From Methylophilaceae bacterium (GTDB lineage Bacteria; Pseudomonadota; Gammaproteobacteria; Burkholderiales; Methylophilaceae), in assembly GCA_018398995.1 (NCBI GenBank), contig CP073759.1:1814311-1878310 (forward strand): a DNA stretch of 64,000 bases. Reading direction: 5' to 3'. The notes under the pieces are model-generated. The model was not told the origin of the DNA and ran no database searches. It was given only the letters and a program-made list of their open reading frames with translations. The first letter of the stretch is position 1, and the number at the start of each line of letters is the position of its first letter. A program made the position numbers and the translations under genes. Below, one piece after another: positions 56,826 through 64,000 of the stretch.

Positions 56826-58217
56826 ATGACAGTAATAACTCGATTTGCACCTAGCCCAACTGGATTTCTACATATAGGCGGTGCTCGCACGGCGCTTTTT
56901 TCTTGGGCCTATGCCAAAAAGCATGGCGGTCAGTTTATATTGCGAATTGAAGATACGGACGTTGAGCGCAGTACGCCTGAAGCGGTGCAAGCTATTTTAG
57001 ATGGCATGGCGTGGTTAGGGCTGTCGCATGATGAAGGGCCTTTTTATCAAATGCAGCGAATGGACACGTATAAAAAGCATTTGCAAATGTTACTAACAGC
57101 TGGTCATGCCTATTACTGCTATAGCACCAAAGCAGAGTTGGATGCTTTACGTGAGCAACAAATGCAAGCTGGTGTTAAGCCAAGATATGATGGTAAGTGG
57201 CGACCAGAAATAGGTAAAGTATTGCCTGAATTGCCGCCTGATGTGAAGCCTGTTATTCGTTTTAAAAATCCAAAAGAAGGCGTGGTTGCTTGGCATGATA
57301 TGGTTAAAGGCAGCATAGAAATTGCCAATGCTGAACTGGATGATCTCATCATTGCGCGCGGTGATGGTACACCCACTTATAATTTTTGCGTTGTGGTTGA
57401 TGATTGGGAGATGGGAATTACCCATGTGATTCGTGGTGATGATCATGTCAATAACACACCGCGTCAGATTAATCTCTTAAAAGCGCTGGGGGCTAACGTT
57501 CCACAATATGCCCATTTATCGATGATTTTGGGCGATGATGGACAAAAGTTATCTAAGCGCCATGGTGCTGTGAGTGTGATGCAATATCATGAAGATGGCT
57601 ATTTGCCAGAGGCCGTGCTAAATTATTTGGCTCGCTTGGGCTGGAGTCACGGCAACGATGAAGTATTTGATATGGCGCAATTTTGCCATTGGTTTGATTT
57701 AGACCACATTACACCTTCGGCAGCACAATTTAATACCGAAAAGCTGAATTGGTTGAATGCACATTATATTAAAACAGCAGATTTATCAATGCTAGCAAAA
57801 GACATTACCAAAAGATTAGCTAAGCAGAACGTATTGGTTCAACCTGCCCCGTCCATTAATACTGTGTTAGCACTGTATCGTGAGCGTTCAAATAATTTGA
57901 ACCAATTGGCAACAGACATTGCCTATTTTTATAAAGAACCACAAGCCAACATTCTTGATGTTGAAAAGCACATCACTGATGATATTAAGCCAGTGTTGCA
58001 AGTGTTGTATCAAAGATTAGCTAATGTTGATTGGACAGCAGAGCTGATTCAAGAGGCGATTAATATGGTTGTTAAAGAAAATGAACTCAAATTTCCTAGG
58101 GTAGCAATGCCATTACGCGTAATGGTAGCCGGTATTGCGCAGTCACCAAGCATTGATCAAGTGATGGCAATTTTAGGCAAGCAAGAGGTTTTAAAAAGAA
58201 TGAAATCTTATTTGTAA
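56826..58217 (+). CDS. gltX: Glutamyl-tRNA synthetase
   Basis: Class I aminoacyl-tRNA synthetase, discriminating or not cannot be told. HIGH-type motif PSPTGFLHIGGAR (about 8-20), RIEDTD, and KMSKS-type KLSKRHG (about 240). Length 463 from ATG 56826; the open frame from 56751 adds 25 residues that do not belong to the family. Confidence 0.96.
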   Translation: MTVITRFAPSPTGFLHIGGARTALFSWAYAKKHGGQFILRIEDTDVERSTPEAVQAILDGMAWLGLSHDEGPFYQMQRMDTYKKHLQMLLTAGHAYYCYSTKAELDALREQQMQAGVKPRYDGKWRPEIGKVLPELPPDVKPVIRFKNPKEGVVAWHDMVKGSIEIANAELDDLIIARGDGTPTYNFCVVVDDWEMGITHVIRGDDHVNNTPRQINLLKALGANVPQYAHLSMILGDDGQKLSKRHGAVSVMQYHEDGYLPEAVLNYLARLGWSHGNDEVFDMAQFCHWFDLDHITPSAAQFNTEKLNWLNAHYIKTADLSMLAKDITKRLAKQNVLVQPAPSINTVLALYRERSNNLNQLATDIAYFYKEPQANILDVEKHITDDIKPVLQVLYQRLANVDWTAELIQEAINMVVKENELKFPRVAMPLRVMVAGIAQSPSIDQVMAILGKQEVLKRMKSYL

Positions 58218-58333
58218 TAAAAATATTTTTTGCTCTTGAAATTAGAACAAAAAAGCGCAATGATAGTCTTATCGTGACAGATAATTCATAAAAAGAGCTA
58301 TCTCCAATTTATTAAAACTACAAGGAGTAACCG

Positions 58334-58573
58334 ATGACACATAAAGGCCAAATGCTACAAGACCCATTTTTAAATGCACTGAGAAAAGAGCATGTGCAAG
58401 TTTCTATCTATCTAGTCAATGGTATTAAGCTACAAGGGCAAGTAGATTCGTTTGATCAATACGTTATTTTGTTAAAAAATACAGTCATACAAATGGTCTA
58501 TAAACATGCAATTTCTACCATAGTACCTGCGCGTGCTGTGGCAATTAATATCCCAGATTCGGAAGAAGCATAA
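58334..58573 (+). CDS. hfq: RNA chaperone Hfq
   Basis: Hexameric Sm-like protein for sRNA-mRNA pairing. [15 protein letters not shown] start, Sm1 (about 16-50) and Sm2 with YKHAIST (about 55-61). Short form of 79 residues with a minimal C-terminal tail. AAGGAG lies 6 nt ahead of the ATG. Followed by hflX, the standard order. Confidence 0.97.
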   Translation: MTHKGQMLQDPFLNALRKEHVQVSIYLVNGIKLQGQVDSFDQYVILLKNTVIQMVYKHAISTIVPARAVAINIPDSEEA

Positions 58574-58593
58574 TTTGATAATAAAGTATCCGC

Positions 58594-59736
58594 ATGCTTG
58601 AACGGCCGAAAAGTACAGATGCGGTCATTCTGGTTAGTATCGATTTTAATGAGCCCGATTACGAAGAAAGCTTATACGAGTTAAGACAGCTAGTGACCAC
58701 AGCGGGTCTGAGCGTCACTGGAACTGTTGAAGGTAAGCGAAACGTGCCAGATGCCAAACTTTTTATTGGCTCTGGTAAAGCTGACGATCTTAAGGCGATG
58801 CTTGAAGCCAGTGAAACTAAGCTTGTTGCTTTCAACCATGATTTAAGCCCATCGCAACAACGCAACTTAGAGCGTCTCTTAGATGCACGTGTCGTTGATA
58901 GAACTGGCCTCATTCTGGATATTTTCGCGCAGCGTGCGCAAAGTCACGAAGGTAAGTTACAGGTTGAATTGGCACAGTTAGAACATCTTTCTACTAGGCT
59001 AGTAAAGGGCTGGACCCATTTAGAACGGCAAAAAGGTGGTATTGGTGTACGTGGCGGACCAGGTGAAACGCAATTAGAGCTTGATAGAAGGCAATTGCGC
59101 GTGCGCATCAAACAATTGCGTGAAAAACTGTCCAAACTCAAGTCTCAGCGTGGTATGCAGCGTCGCGCGCGCAAACGTTCTAATTTAATGGCCGTTTCTT
59201 TAGTTGGTTATACCAATGCTGGAAAATCTACTTTATTTAATCGTTTAACTCGCGCCGATATTTATGCGGCTGATCAGCTGTTCGCTACCTTGGATACTAC
59301 ATCGAGAAAAATGCATTTGCCGGAACTTGAAGGCTATGGATCTGTCCCAGTTGTGCTGTCTGACACCGTTGGTTTTATTAAGCATCTGCCAACTACTTTA
59401 ATTGAGGCGTTTGGCGCTACATTGGAAGAGGCGGCGCAAGCTGATTTGCTCTTTCATGTGGTTGATATGGCAAGCAGTAATCGAGAGGCCCAGGTTGCAC
59501 AGGTTAATAAAGTATTACAGGATATTGACGCGGACAAAGTGCAGCAAGTGTTGATACTTAATCAGATTGATCGATTGGACTGTGAGCCAGGATTCGATCG
59601 TGATGAGTATGGTAGAATAAATCGTATACGCGTTTCCGCAAAAACGGGTGATGGTCTGGATTATATTCGATTGGCACTGCAAGAACATCACGCGCATTTG
59701 AAAAAGTTAAGCACAGAAAAAACGGCTTATGCCTAA
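58594..59736 (+). CDS. hflX: Ribosome-splitting GTPase HflX
   Basis: Splits stalled 70S ribosomes under heat stress. N-terminal HflX domain with GSGKADDL (about 52), a coiled coil (about 120-195), then the G domain: GYTNAGKST (about 203), DTVGFIKHLP and NQIDRLD. Length 380. 20 nt after hfq. Confidence 0.95.
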   Translation: MLERPKSTDAVILVSIDFNEPDYEESLYELRQLVTTAGLSVTGTVEGKRNVPDAKLFIGSGKADDLKAMLEASETKLVAFNHDLSPSQQRNLERLLDARVVDRTGLILDIFAQRAQSHEGKLQVELAQLEHLSTRLVKGWTHLERQKGGIGVRGGPGETQLELDRRQLRVRIKQLREKLSKLKSQRGMQRRARKRSNLMAVSLVGYTNAGKSTLFNRLTRADIYAADQLFATLDTTSRKMHLPELEGYGSVPVVLSDTVGFIKHLPTTLIEAFGATLEEAAQADLLFHVVDMASSNREAQVAQVNKVLQDIDADKVQQVLILNQIDRLDCEPGFDRDEYGRINRIRVSAKTGDGLDYIRLALQEHHAHLKKLSTEKTAYA

Positions 59737-59784
59737 AGACGATAGCAACGATTGAACAATAACATCAGTAATTTGGAGTAAAAA

Positions 59785-60948
59785 ATGAAACTTCCCGCTT
59801 GGGCACAACGCAATAACGAAGGACCACCGGACTTAGATGAAGTCTTTCGCGACTTAAACCAAAAGATTAATAATCTATTTGGTAAAGGTGGTGGAAAAGG
59901 CAATACCCCACCTAAAAATAGTGAACCCATTAACTTACCGATTTTCCCAATTATCATTTTAATATTGGTCATTTGGCTGGCAACAGGTTTCTACATAGTT
60001 GACCAAGGTTCTTTAGGCGTAAAGCAGCGATTTGGTCAATACATTGAATCAACAGAACCAGGCCCAAGATGGCATTTGCCATATCCGATTGAAACAGTAA
60101 CGGTTGTCAATATGGAACAAGTGCGTCGTTTAGAAGTGGGGTATAGAAGTGGTGCTAATGGCAATAAGACTAAGGTCGCAGCAGAAGCATTAATGCTTAC
60201 AGAAGATGAGAATATAATCGATTTACAATTTGCAGTGCAATATAACCTTAAAAATGCAAAAGATTATTTATTTAATAACCGATCGACAGACGGTTCAGTG
60301 ATGTCTGTTGCAGAAACTGCTATTCGAGAAGTGGTGGGTAAAAATAAACTAGATGATCTTCTGCAAAAAGGCTTGCAAGACACCTCACAGCAAATGCAAA
60401 GCTTGTTAGATTTCTATAAAACAGGGGTCAATATTACCAGCGTTTCTTTGCAAGCTGCATTGCCACCAGAGCCAGTGCAAGAAGCTTTTGAAGATGTTAA
60501 CCGAGCTAACCAAGATTATCAGCGTCAAATTAATGAAGGTGAAGCCTATGCGAATGCAGTTGTACCAAAAGCGCGTGGTAATGCAGCACGTTTGATTGCC
60601 GAAGCGGATGGATACAAATTAAAAGTTGAAAGCGAAGCAAAGGGTAATGCGAACCGTTTTGAAAGAATTTATGCTGAATATGTAAAGGCGCCAGAAGTAA
60701 CACGCCAGCGTTTATTCATTGAAGCGCAAGAGCAAATTTTATCTAACGTTAGCAAAGTCATTGTTGATCAGAAAAAAGGCGGCAGTTTGCTTTATTTACC
60801 GCTAGATAAATTAATGCAAGCTAGTGAAGCGCAGCCGGCCAATAGAAGCACATCGCAGTCTTCAGCCAGTGCGGCGAGTGAAAGAAGTGCAGAAGCGATA
60901 ATTGCCGAGCGTGCATTAGAGCGTAGTCGTGAAAGAGAAGGTAATTAA
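59785..60948 (+). CDS. hflK: FtsH protease modulator HflK
   Basis: Membrane SPFH/prohibitin protein that forms a cage around FtsH with HflC. Gly/Pro-rich cytoplasmic N terminus, one transmembrane helix (about 55-75), SPFH domain (about 78-255), coiled coil, then a Ser/Ala-rich tail. The WAQRNNEGPPDLDEVFR start is conserved. Length 387. GGAG before ATG; hflC begins one base after its stop. Confidence 0.96.
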   Translation: MKLPAWAQRNNEGPPDLDEVFRDLNQKINNLFGKGGGKGNTPPKNSEPINLPIFPIIILILVIWLATGFYIVDQGSLGVKQRFGQYIESTEPGPRWHLPYPIETVTVVNMEQVRRLEVGYRSGANGNKTKVAAEALMLTEDENIIDLQFAVQYNLKNAKDYLFNNRSTDGSVMSVAETAIREVVGKNKLDDLLQKGLQDTSQQMQSLLDFYKTGVNITSVSLQAALPPEPVQEAFEDVNRANQDYQRQINEGEAYANAVVPKARGNAARLIAEADGYKLKVESEAKGNANRFERIYAEYVKAPEVTRQRLFIEAQEQILSNVSKVIVDQKKGGSLLYLPLDKLMQASEAQPANRSTSQSSASAASERSAEAIIAERALERSREREGN

Positions 60949-60949
60949 G

Positions 60950-61825
60950 ATGAAAAATTTTGGCGTAGTGATTCTAGGTGGTTTTATTTTAGTTGTTTTG
61001 CTGAGCATGACTGCCTTTACTGTTGACCAGCGTGAGCATGCTTTGGTGTTTCGCTTGGGAGAAATTGTTAAAGTCAAAAAAGAACCTGGACTTTATTTTA
61101 AATTGCCTTTTGTAGAGAGCGTTAAATACTTTGATAATCGTATTTTGACACTCGATGGAGAAGAGGCGGCCAAGTATATCACCAGTGAAAATAAATATAT
61201 GTTGGTTGATTCCTTCGTTAAATGGCGTATTGTTGATCCAGCTAAATATTATGTCTCTATTAAAGAGGGTGGTGAAGCGGCGGCAGAGGATAGGCTTGCT
61301 AAGGTGATCAATGCCGGCTTGCGAGCCGAGTTTGGTGTGCGTACGGTACGTGATGTTATTGCTGGTGAACGTACAGCTATCATGGATAATTTGCGTGAAA
61401 AGGCAGATAAAGAAGCCAGTCAAATTGGTATTAAAATCGTTGATGTACGATTAAAACGTGTAGATTATTCAGAAGAAATCAGCAAATCAGTGTTTGATCG
61501 TATGACGTCTGAACGTAAAAGAATTGCTAATCAACTTCGTTCAGAGGGTGCTGCAGCGTCTGAAAAAATTCGCGCTGATGCAGACAAGCAAAGAGAAGTG
61601 ATTATTGCAGAAGCATTCCGTGACGCACAAAACACAAAGGGTGAGGGCGATGCGATTGCAACTGAAATCTATGCTAAAGCCTATGGTAAAAGTCCAGAGT
61701 TTTATGCGTTCTATCGTAGTACTGAGGCGTATAAAAATAGCTTTAAGAATAAAACAGATATGATGGTGTTAGATCCAAGCTCTGATTTCTTTAAATATTT
61801 GCGCGCAGCAGATGGTAAAAAATAG
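60950..61825 (+). CDS. hflC: FtsH protease modulator HflC
   Basis: Partner of HflK. N-terminal transmembrane helix (about 4-24), then SPFH domain with TVDQREHALVFRLGEIV and FGVRTVRDVIAGER, and the C-terminal YAKAYGKSPEFYAFYRS segment. ATG 60950 follows GAAGG in the end of hflK; the frame also opens at 60929. Length 291. Confidence 0.96.
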   Translation: MKNFGVVILGGFILVVLLSMTAFTVDQREHALVFRLGEIVKVKKEPGLYFKLPFVESVKYFDNRILTLDGEEAAKYITSENKYMLVDSFVKWRIVDPAKYYVSIKEGGEAAAEDRLAKVINAGLRAEFGVRTVRDVIAGERTAIMDNLREKADKEASQIGIKIVDVRLKRVDYSEEISKSVFDRMTSERKRIANQLRSEGAAASEKIRADADKQREVIIAEAFRDAQNTKGEGDAIATEIYAKAYGKSPEFYAFYRSTEAYKNSFKNKTDMMVLDPSSDFFKYLRAADGKK

Positions 61826-61853
61826 TTAAAATGAGCGTCATAAACGCATTGCT

Positions 61854-62042
61854 ATGAACGCTACATTAATTGCCGCGCTTGGTTTAATGCTCGTGATTGA
61901 AGGCTTGTTGCCTTTGATTGCACCGCAGGCTTGGCGCGAAACATTTAAGCGCATGATTGCATTAAAAGATGGACAACTACGCTTTGTGGGAGTGATTTCA
62001 ATCGCTGCAGGCTTATTGCTACTCTTTTTAAATAAGGCTTAA
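61854..62042 (+). CDS. DUF2065 small membrane protein
   Basis: 62 residues with two transmembrane helices (about 3-22 and 42-59) around a short basic loop. The start MNATLIAALGLMLVIEGLLP and the middle WRETFKRM mark the DUF2065/YjeT family, usually located next to hflC as here. Function unknown. Confidence 0.85.
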   Translation: MNATLIAALGLMLVIEGLLPLIAPQAWRETFKRMIALKDGQLRFVGVISIAAGLLLLFLNKA

Positions 62043-62092
62043 TACCACTTTTGTTATGCGTTTTTTAGCTCGTTTACCAGTATAATACGCGC

Positions 62093-63253
62093 ATGCGAAA
62101 TTGGTTACTTCCAGAATTTATTGAAGACATTATGCCTGTAGAGGCTTTCCGTATAGAGTCTTTGCGTCGTCAGTTGCTAGATTTATTTCATGTACATGGT
62201 TATCAATATGTTATTCCACCAACTTTAGAATATGTGGAATCTTTAATAACGGGCACAGGAAGTAATTTAGATACCGCCACCTTTAAAGTGGTTGATCAGC
62301 TAACAGGACGAATGATGGGTATTCGTGCCGATACGACACCACAAGCAGCGCGTATAGATGCGCATATGCTTAACCATCAAGGTGTTTCTCGGCTTTGTTA
62401 TGCTGGTACCGTATTGCGAACAAAGCCTAGTGGACTCGCCCGTACGCGCGAGCCTTTGCAAGTTGGCGCAGAGCTCTTTGGTCATGCTGGTGTAGAAAGT
62501 GATGTTGAAATTCAGCGTCTGATGATTCAAGCGCTCCAATCGATAGGAATTACCCAGTTACATGTTGACTTTAGTCATGTTGGTGTTTTTGAAAGTTTGA
62601 TTGAGGCTGGTAATATCAATCAATCTTTAGAAAACGAATTGCATGCGGCCCTCCTTAGTAAAGATAAAACATGCGTCGCTCGCTTAGCAGATGGCTTAGA
62701 TGCATCAATCAAGCAAGCATTAATAGACTTAACAGATTTAAATGGTGATGCAACTGTGTTGGCGAAAGCTAAACATATGTTGCCAGCATTACCAAATATC
62801 TCAACCGCGCTTGACGATTTGTTAGCGGTTGCTGAGCAATTAAAAGATTTGGATTTAGTGATTGGGTTTGATTTGAGCGAGCTCCGTGGCTATCACTATC
62901 ATAGTGGCCTAGTGTTTGCAGCATATGCACAGAACTATGCGGGACCATTAGCGCTGGGAGGTCGTTACGATGAAGTGGGTATTGCTTTTGGTCGGGCCAG
63001 ACCTGCTACTGGCTTTAGTTTGGATTTGCGCGGCGTTGTGACTGCCTTGCAAGCCAACGAGTTAAAAAAAGGTATATTGGCACCAGTTGGTGATGACCCA
63101 TTGCTAAAAGCCAAAATCGAGGATTTACGTAACAAGGGTCATATTGTGGTTCAAGCATTACCAAATGGACATACTAGTTACGCAGAACTAAACTGTGATA
63201 GAGAATTGAAACACAATAATGGTGAGTGGCAAGTGTTGCCATTGGCTGACTAA
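62093..63253 (+). CDS. hisZ: ATP phosphoribosyltransferase regulatory subunit
   Basis: HisS paralogue that activates the short form of HisG in histidine synthesis. Class II synthetase fold without the anticodon domain: LPEFIEDIMP start, MGIRADTTPQAARI (about 83), GYHYHSGLVFAAYA (about 266) and LGGRYDEVG. Length 386. Its presence implies a short-type hisG elsewhere. hflC-DUF2065-hisZ-purA is the usual order. Confidence 0.93.
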   Translation: MRNWLLPEFIEDIMPVEAFRIESLRRQLLDLFHVHGYQYVIPPTLEYVESLITGTGSNLDTATFKVVDQLTGRMMGIRADTTPQAARIDAHMLNHQGVSRLCYAGTVLRTKPSGLARTREPLQVGAELFGHAGVESDVEIQRLMIQALQSIGITQLHVDFSHVGVFESLIEAGNINQSLENELHAALLSKDKTCVARLADGLDASIKQALIDLTDLNGDATVLAKAKHMLPALPNISTALDDLLAVAEQLKDLDLVIGFDLSELRGYHYHSGLVFAAYAQNYAGPLALGGRYDEVGIAFGRARPATGFSLDLRGVVTALQANELKKGILAPVGDDPLLKAKIEDLRNKGHIVVQALPNGHTSYAELNCDRELKHNNGEWQVLPLAD

Positions 63254-63275
63254 CACTTAATTAAAATAGTAAATC

Positions 63276-64000
63276 ATGGTAAATAATACAGTTAAAAATG
63301 CAGGGAAAAACGTCGTTGTTGTTGGTACGCAATGGGGCGATGAAGGTAAGGGTAAAATTGTTGACTGGCTAACCGACCAAGCGCAAGGTGTGGTTCGTTT
63401 CCAAGGTGGACATAACGCTGGACACACACTGGTTGTTGGACAGGGTACAGAGCAACGTGTATATAAGTTGAATCTTGTTCCTTCAGGTATCGTTCGTGCA
63501 GGCGTGAATTGCTATATTGGTAATGGTGTCGTTTTAGATGTAGGGCACTTACTTAAAGAAATAGAGACATTAGAAAAAGATGGCTTAGAAGTCAAAAGTC
63601 GTTTAAAAGTCAGCCCTGGTTGCCCTTTAATTTTAAGTTGCCATGTTGCTATTGATGTAGCGCGTGAAGCTAAACGTAGTGCCGATAAGAAAATTGGTAC
63701 CACAGGCAAAGGTATTGGCCCTACCTACGAGGATAAAGTTGCGCGCCGTGCGTTGCGCGTATACGATTTGTTTTATCCTGACCGATTCGCTGAAAAATTA
63801 AAAGAAGTGATGGATTATCATAATTTTGTATTGACCAACTACCTTGATGCAGCCCCGGTCGATTTTGATGAGCAGTTGGCATTAAGTATGCAACATGCAA
63901 AAGCATTGAAGCCAATGGTTGCTGATATCTCAGCTGAACTATATGGCGCTTATGAAAGAGGCGACCGTTTATTATTTGAAGGTGCTCAAGGGACATTACT
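63276..64000 (+). CDS. purA: Adenylosuccinate synthetase (5' part, cut by window end)
   Basis: First committed step of AMP synthesis (IMP + Asp + GTP). The N-terminal GTP-binding loop [16 protein letters not shown] (about residues 17-32) and QGGHNAGHT (about 46-54) are intact, as is [14 protein letters not shown] (about 142-155). Only about 241 codons of roughly 430 lie inside the window; no stop is reached. Start ATG 63276, about seven residues longer than the usual N terminus. Confidence 0.96.
   Translation, partial: MVNNTVKNAGKNVVVVGTQWGDEGKGKIVDWLTDQAQGVVRFQGGHNAGHTLVVGQGTEQRVYKLNLVPSGIVRAGVNCYIGNGVVLDVGHLLKEIETLEKDGLEVKSRLKVSPGCPLILSCHVAIDVAREAKRSADKKIGTTGKGIGPTYEDKVARRALRVYDLFYPDRFAEKLKEVMDYHNFVLTNYLDAAPVDFDEQLALSMQHAKALKPMVADISAELYGAYERGDRLLFEGAQGTL

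Noticed and set aside
58226-58254. TTTTTTG / CAAAAAA inverted repeat after gltX as a terminator
   Set aside because: The stem is almost pure A-T and too weak for rho-independent termination.

Overview
The window looks like chromosomal DNA of a methylotrophic betaproteobacterium of the Methylophilaceae type, probably from a saline, sunlit aquatic habitat. Support comes from the fhcBADC formyltransferase/hydrolase operon (tetrahydromethanopterin-linked formaldehyde oxidation), betaproteobacterial housekeeping gene order (rlmN-pilW-rodZ-ispG-hisS ... yfgM-bamB-der; hfq-hflX-hflK-hflC-DUF2065-hisZ-purA), a one-piece tmRNA with tag ANDETYSLAA, an ectABCD ectoine/hydroxyectoine operon and a proteorhodopsin with a full retinal pathway. 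Genus assignment is inference; no 16S rRNA is present.

Layout. 1-3964: rhlE (minus) and typA (plus), divergent, with a long rhlE leader. 3994-8845: osmoadaptation operon ectA-ectB-ectC-ectD plus a sodium/solute symporter, behind a good sigma70 promoter whose -10 is overlapped by a perfect inverted repeat. 8862-15343 (minus): guaB, guaA, a short-coiled-coil Gre factor, a nitroreductase, ybiT, yaeQ. 15532-18676: DUF4124 protein, rnfH, ratA, smpB, NAD(P)H-hydrate dehydratase and ssrA. 18716-20124: a gene-poor strip behind ssrA with a lone pilin, two related repeat copies and unassigned open frames, possibly an old insertion scar. 20125-31070: small EF-hand protein, then a light-related region in which two divergent photolyase-family genes (minus) face proteorhodopsin-crtE-crtI-crtB-crtY-blh (plus). 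31183-34469: unknown protein, an alpha-carbonic-anhydrase-like protein that lacks zinc ligands, and trhO. 34559-39033 (minus): fhcB-fhcA-fhcD-fhcC. 39340-51195: ndk, rlmN, pilW, rodZ, ispG, hisS, a SIMPL protein, two oligopeptide-type ABC ATPases, yfgM, bamB, der. 51231-58217: bamD, rluD, pgeF, a ZIP transporter, rimO, a small unknown, gltX. 58334-64000: hfq, hflX, hflKC, DUF2065, hisZ and the start of purA.

How it fits together. The proteorhodopsin keeps all residues for outward proton pumping and green tuning. crtE, crtI, crtB, crtY and blh take the isoprenoid precursors to retinal, and ispG elsewhere in the window belongs to the precursor (MEP) pathway. Light would supplement energy from C1 oxidation through Fhc, while ectoine and hydroxyectoine give salt tolerance. 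The least ordinary items are a photolyase-family protein whose alpha/beta domain appears to follow, rather than precede, its FAD domain; its neighbour with altered flavin-contact positions; the apparently zinc-less carbonic anhydrase; and the Gre factor missing the usual catalytic tip.
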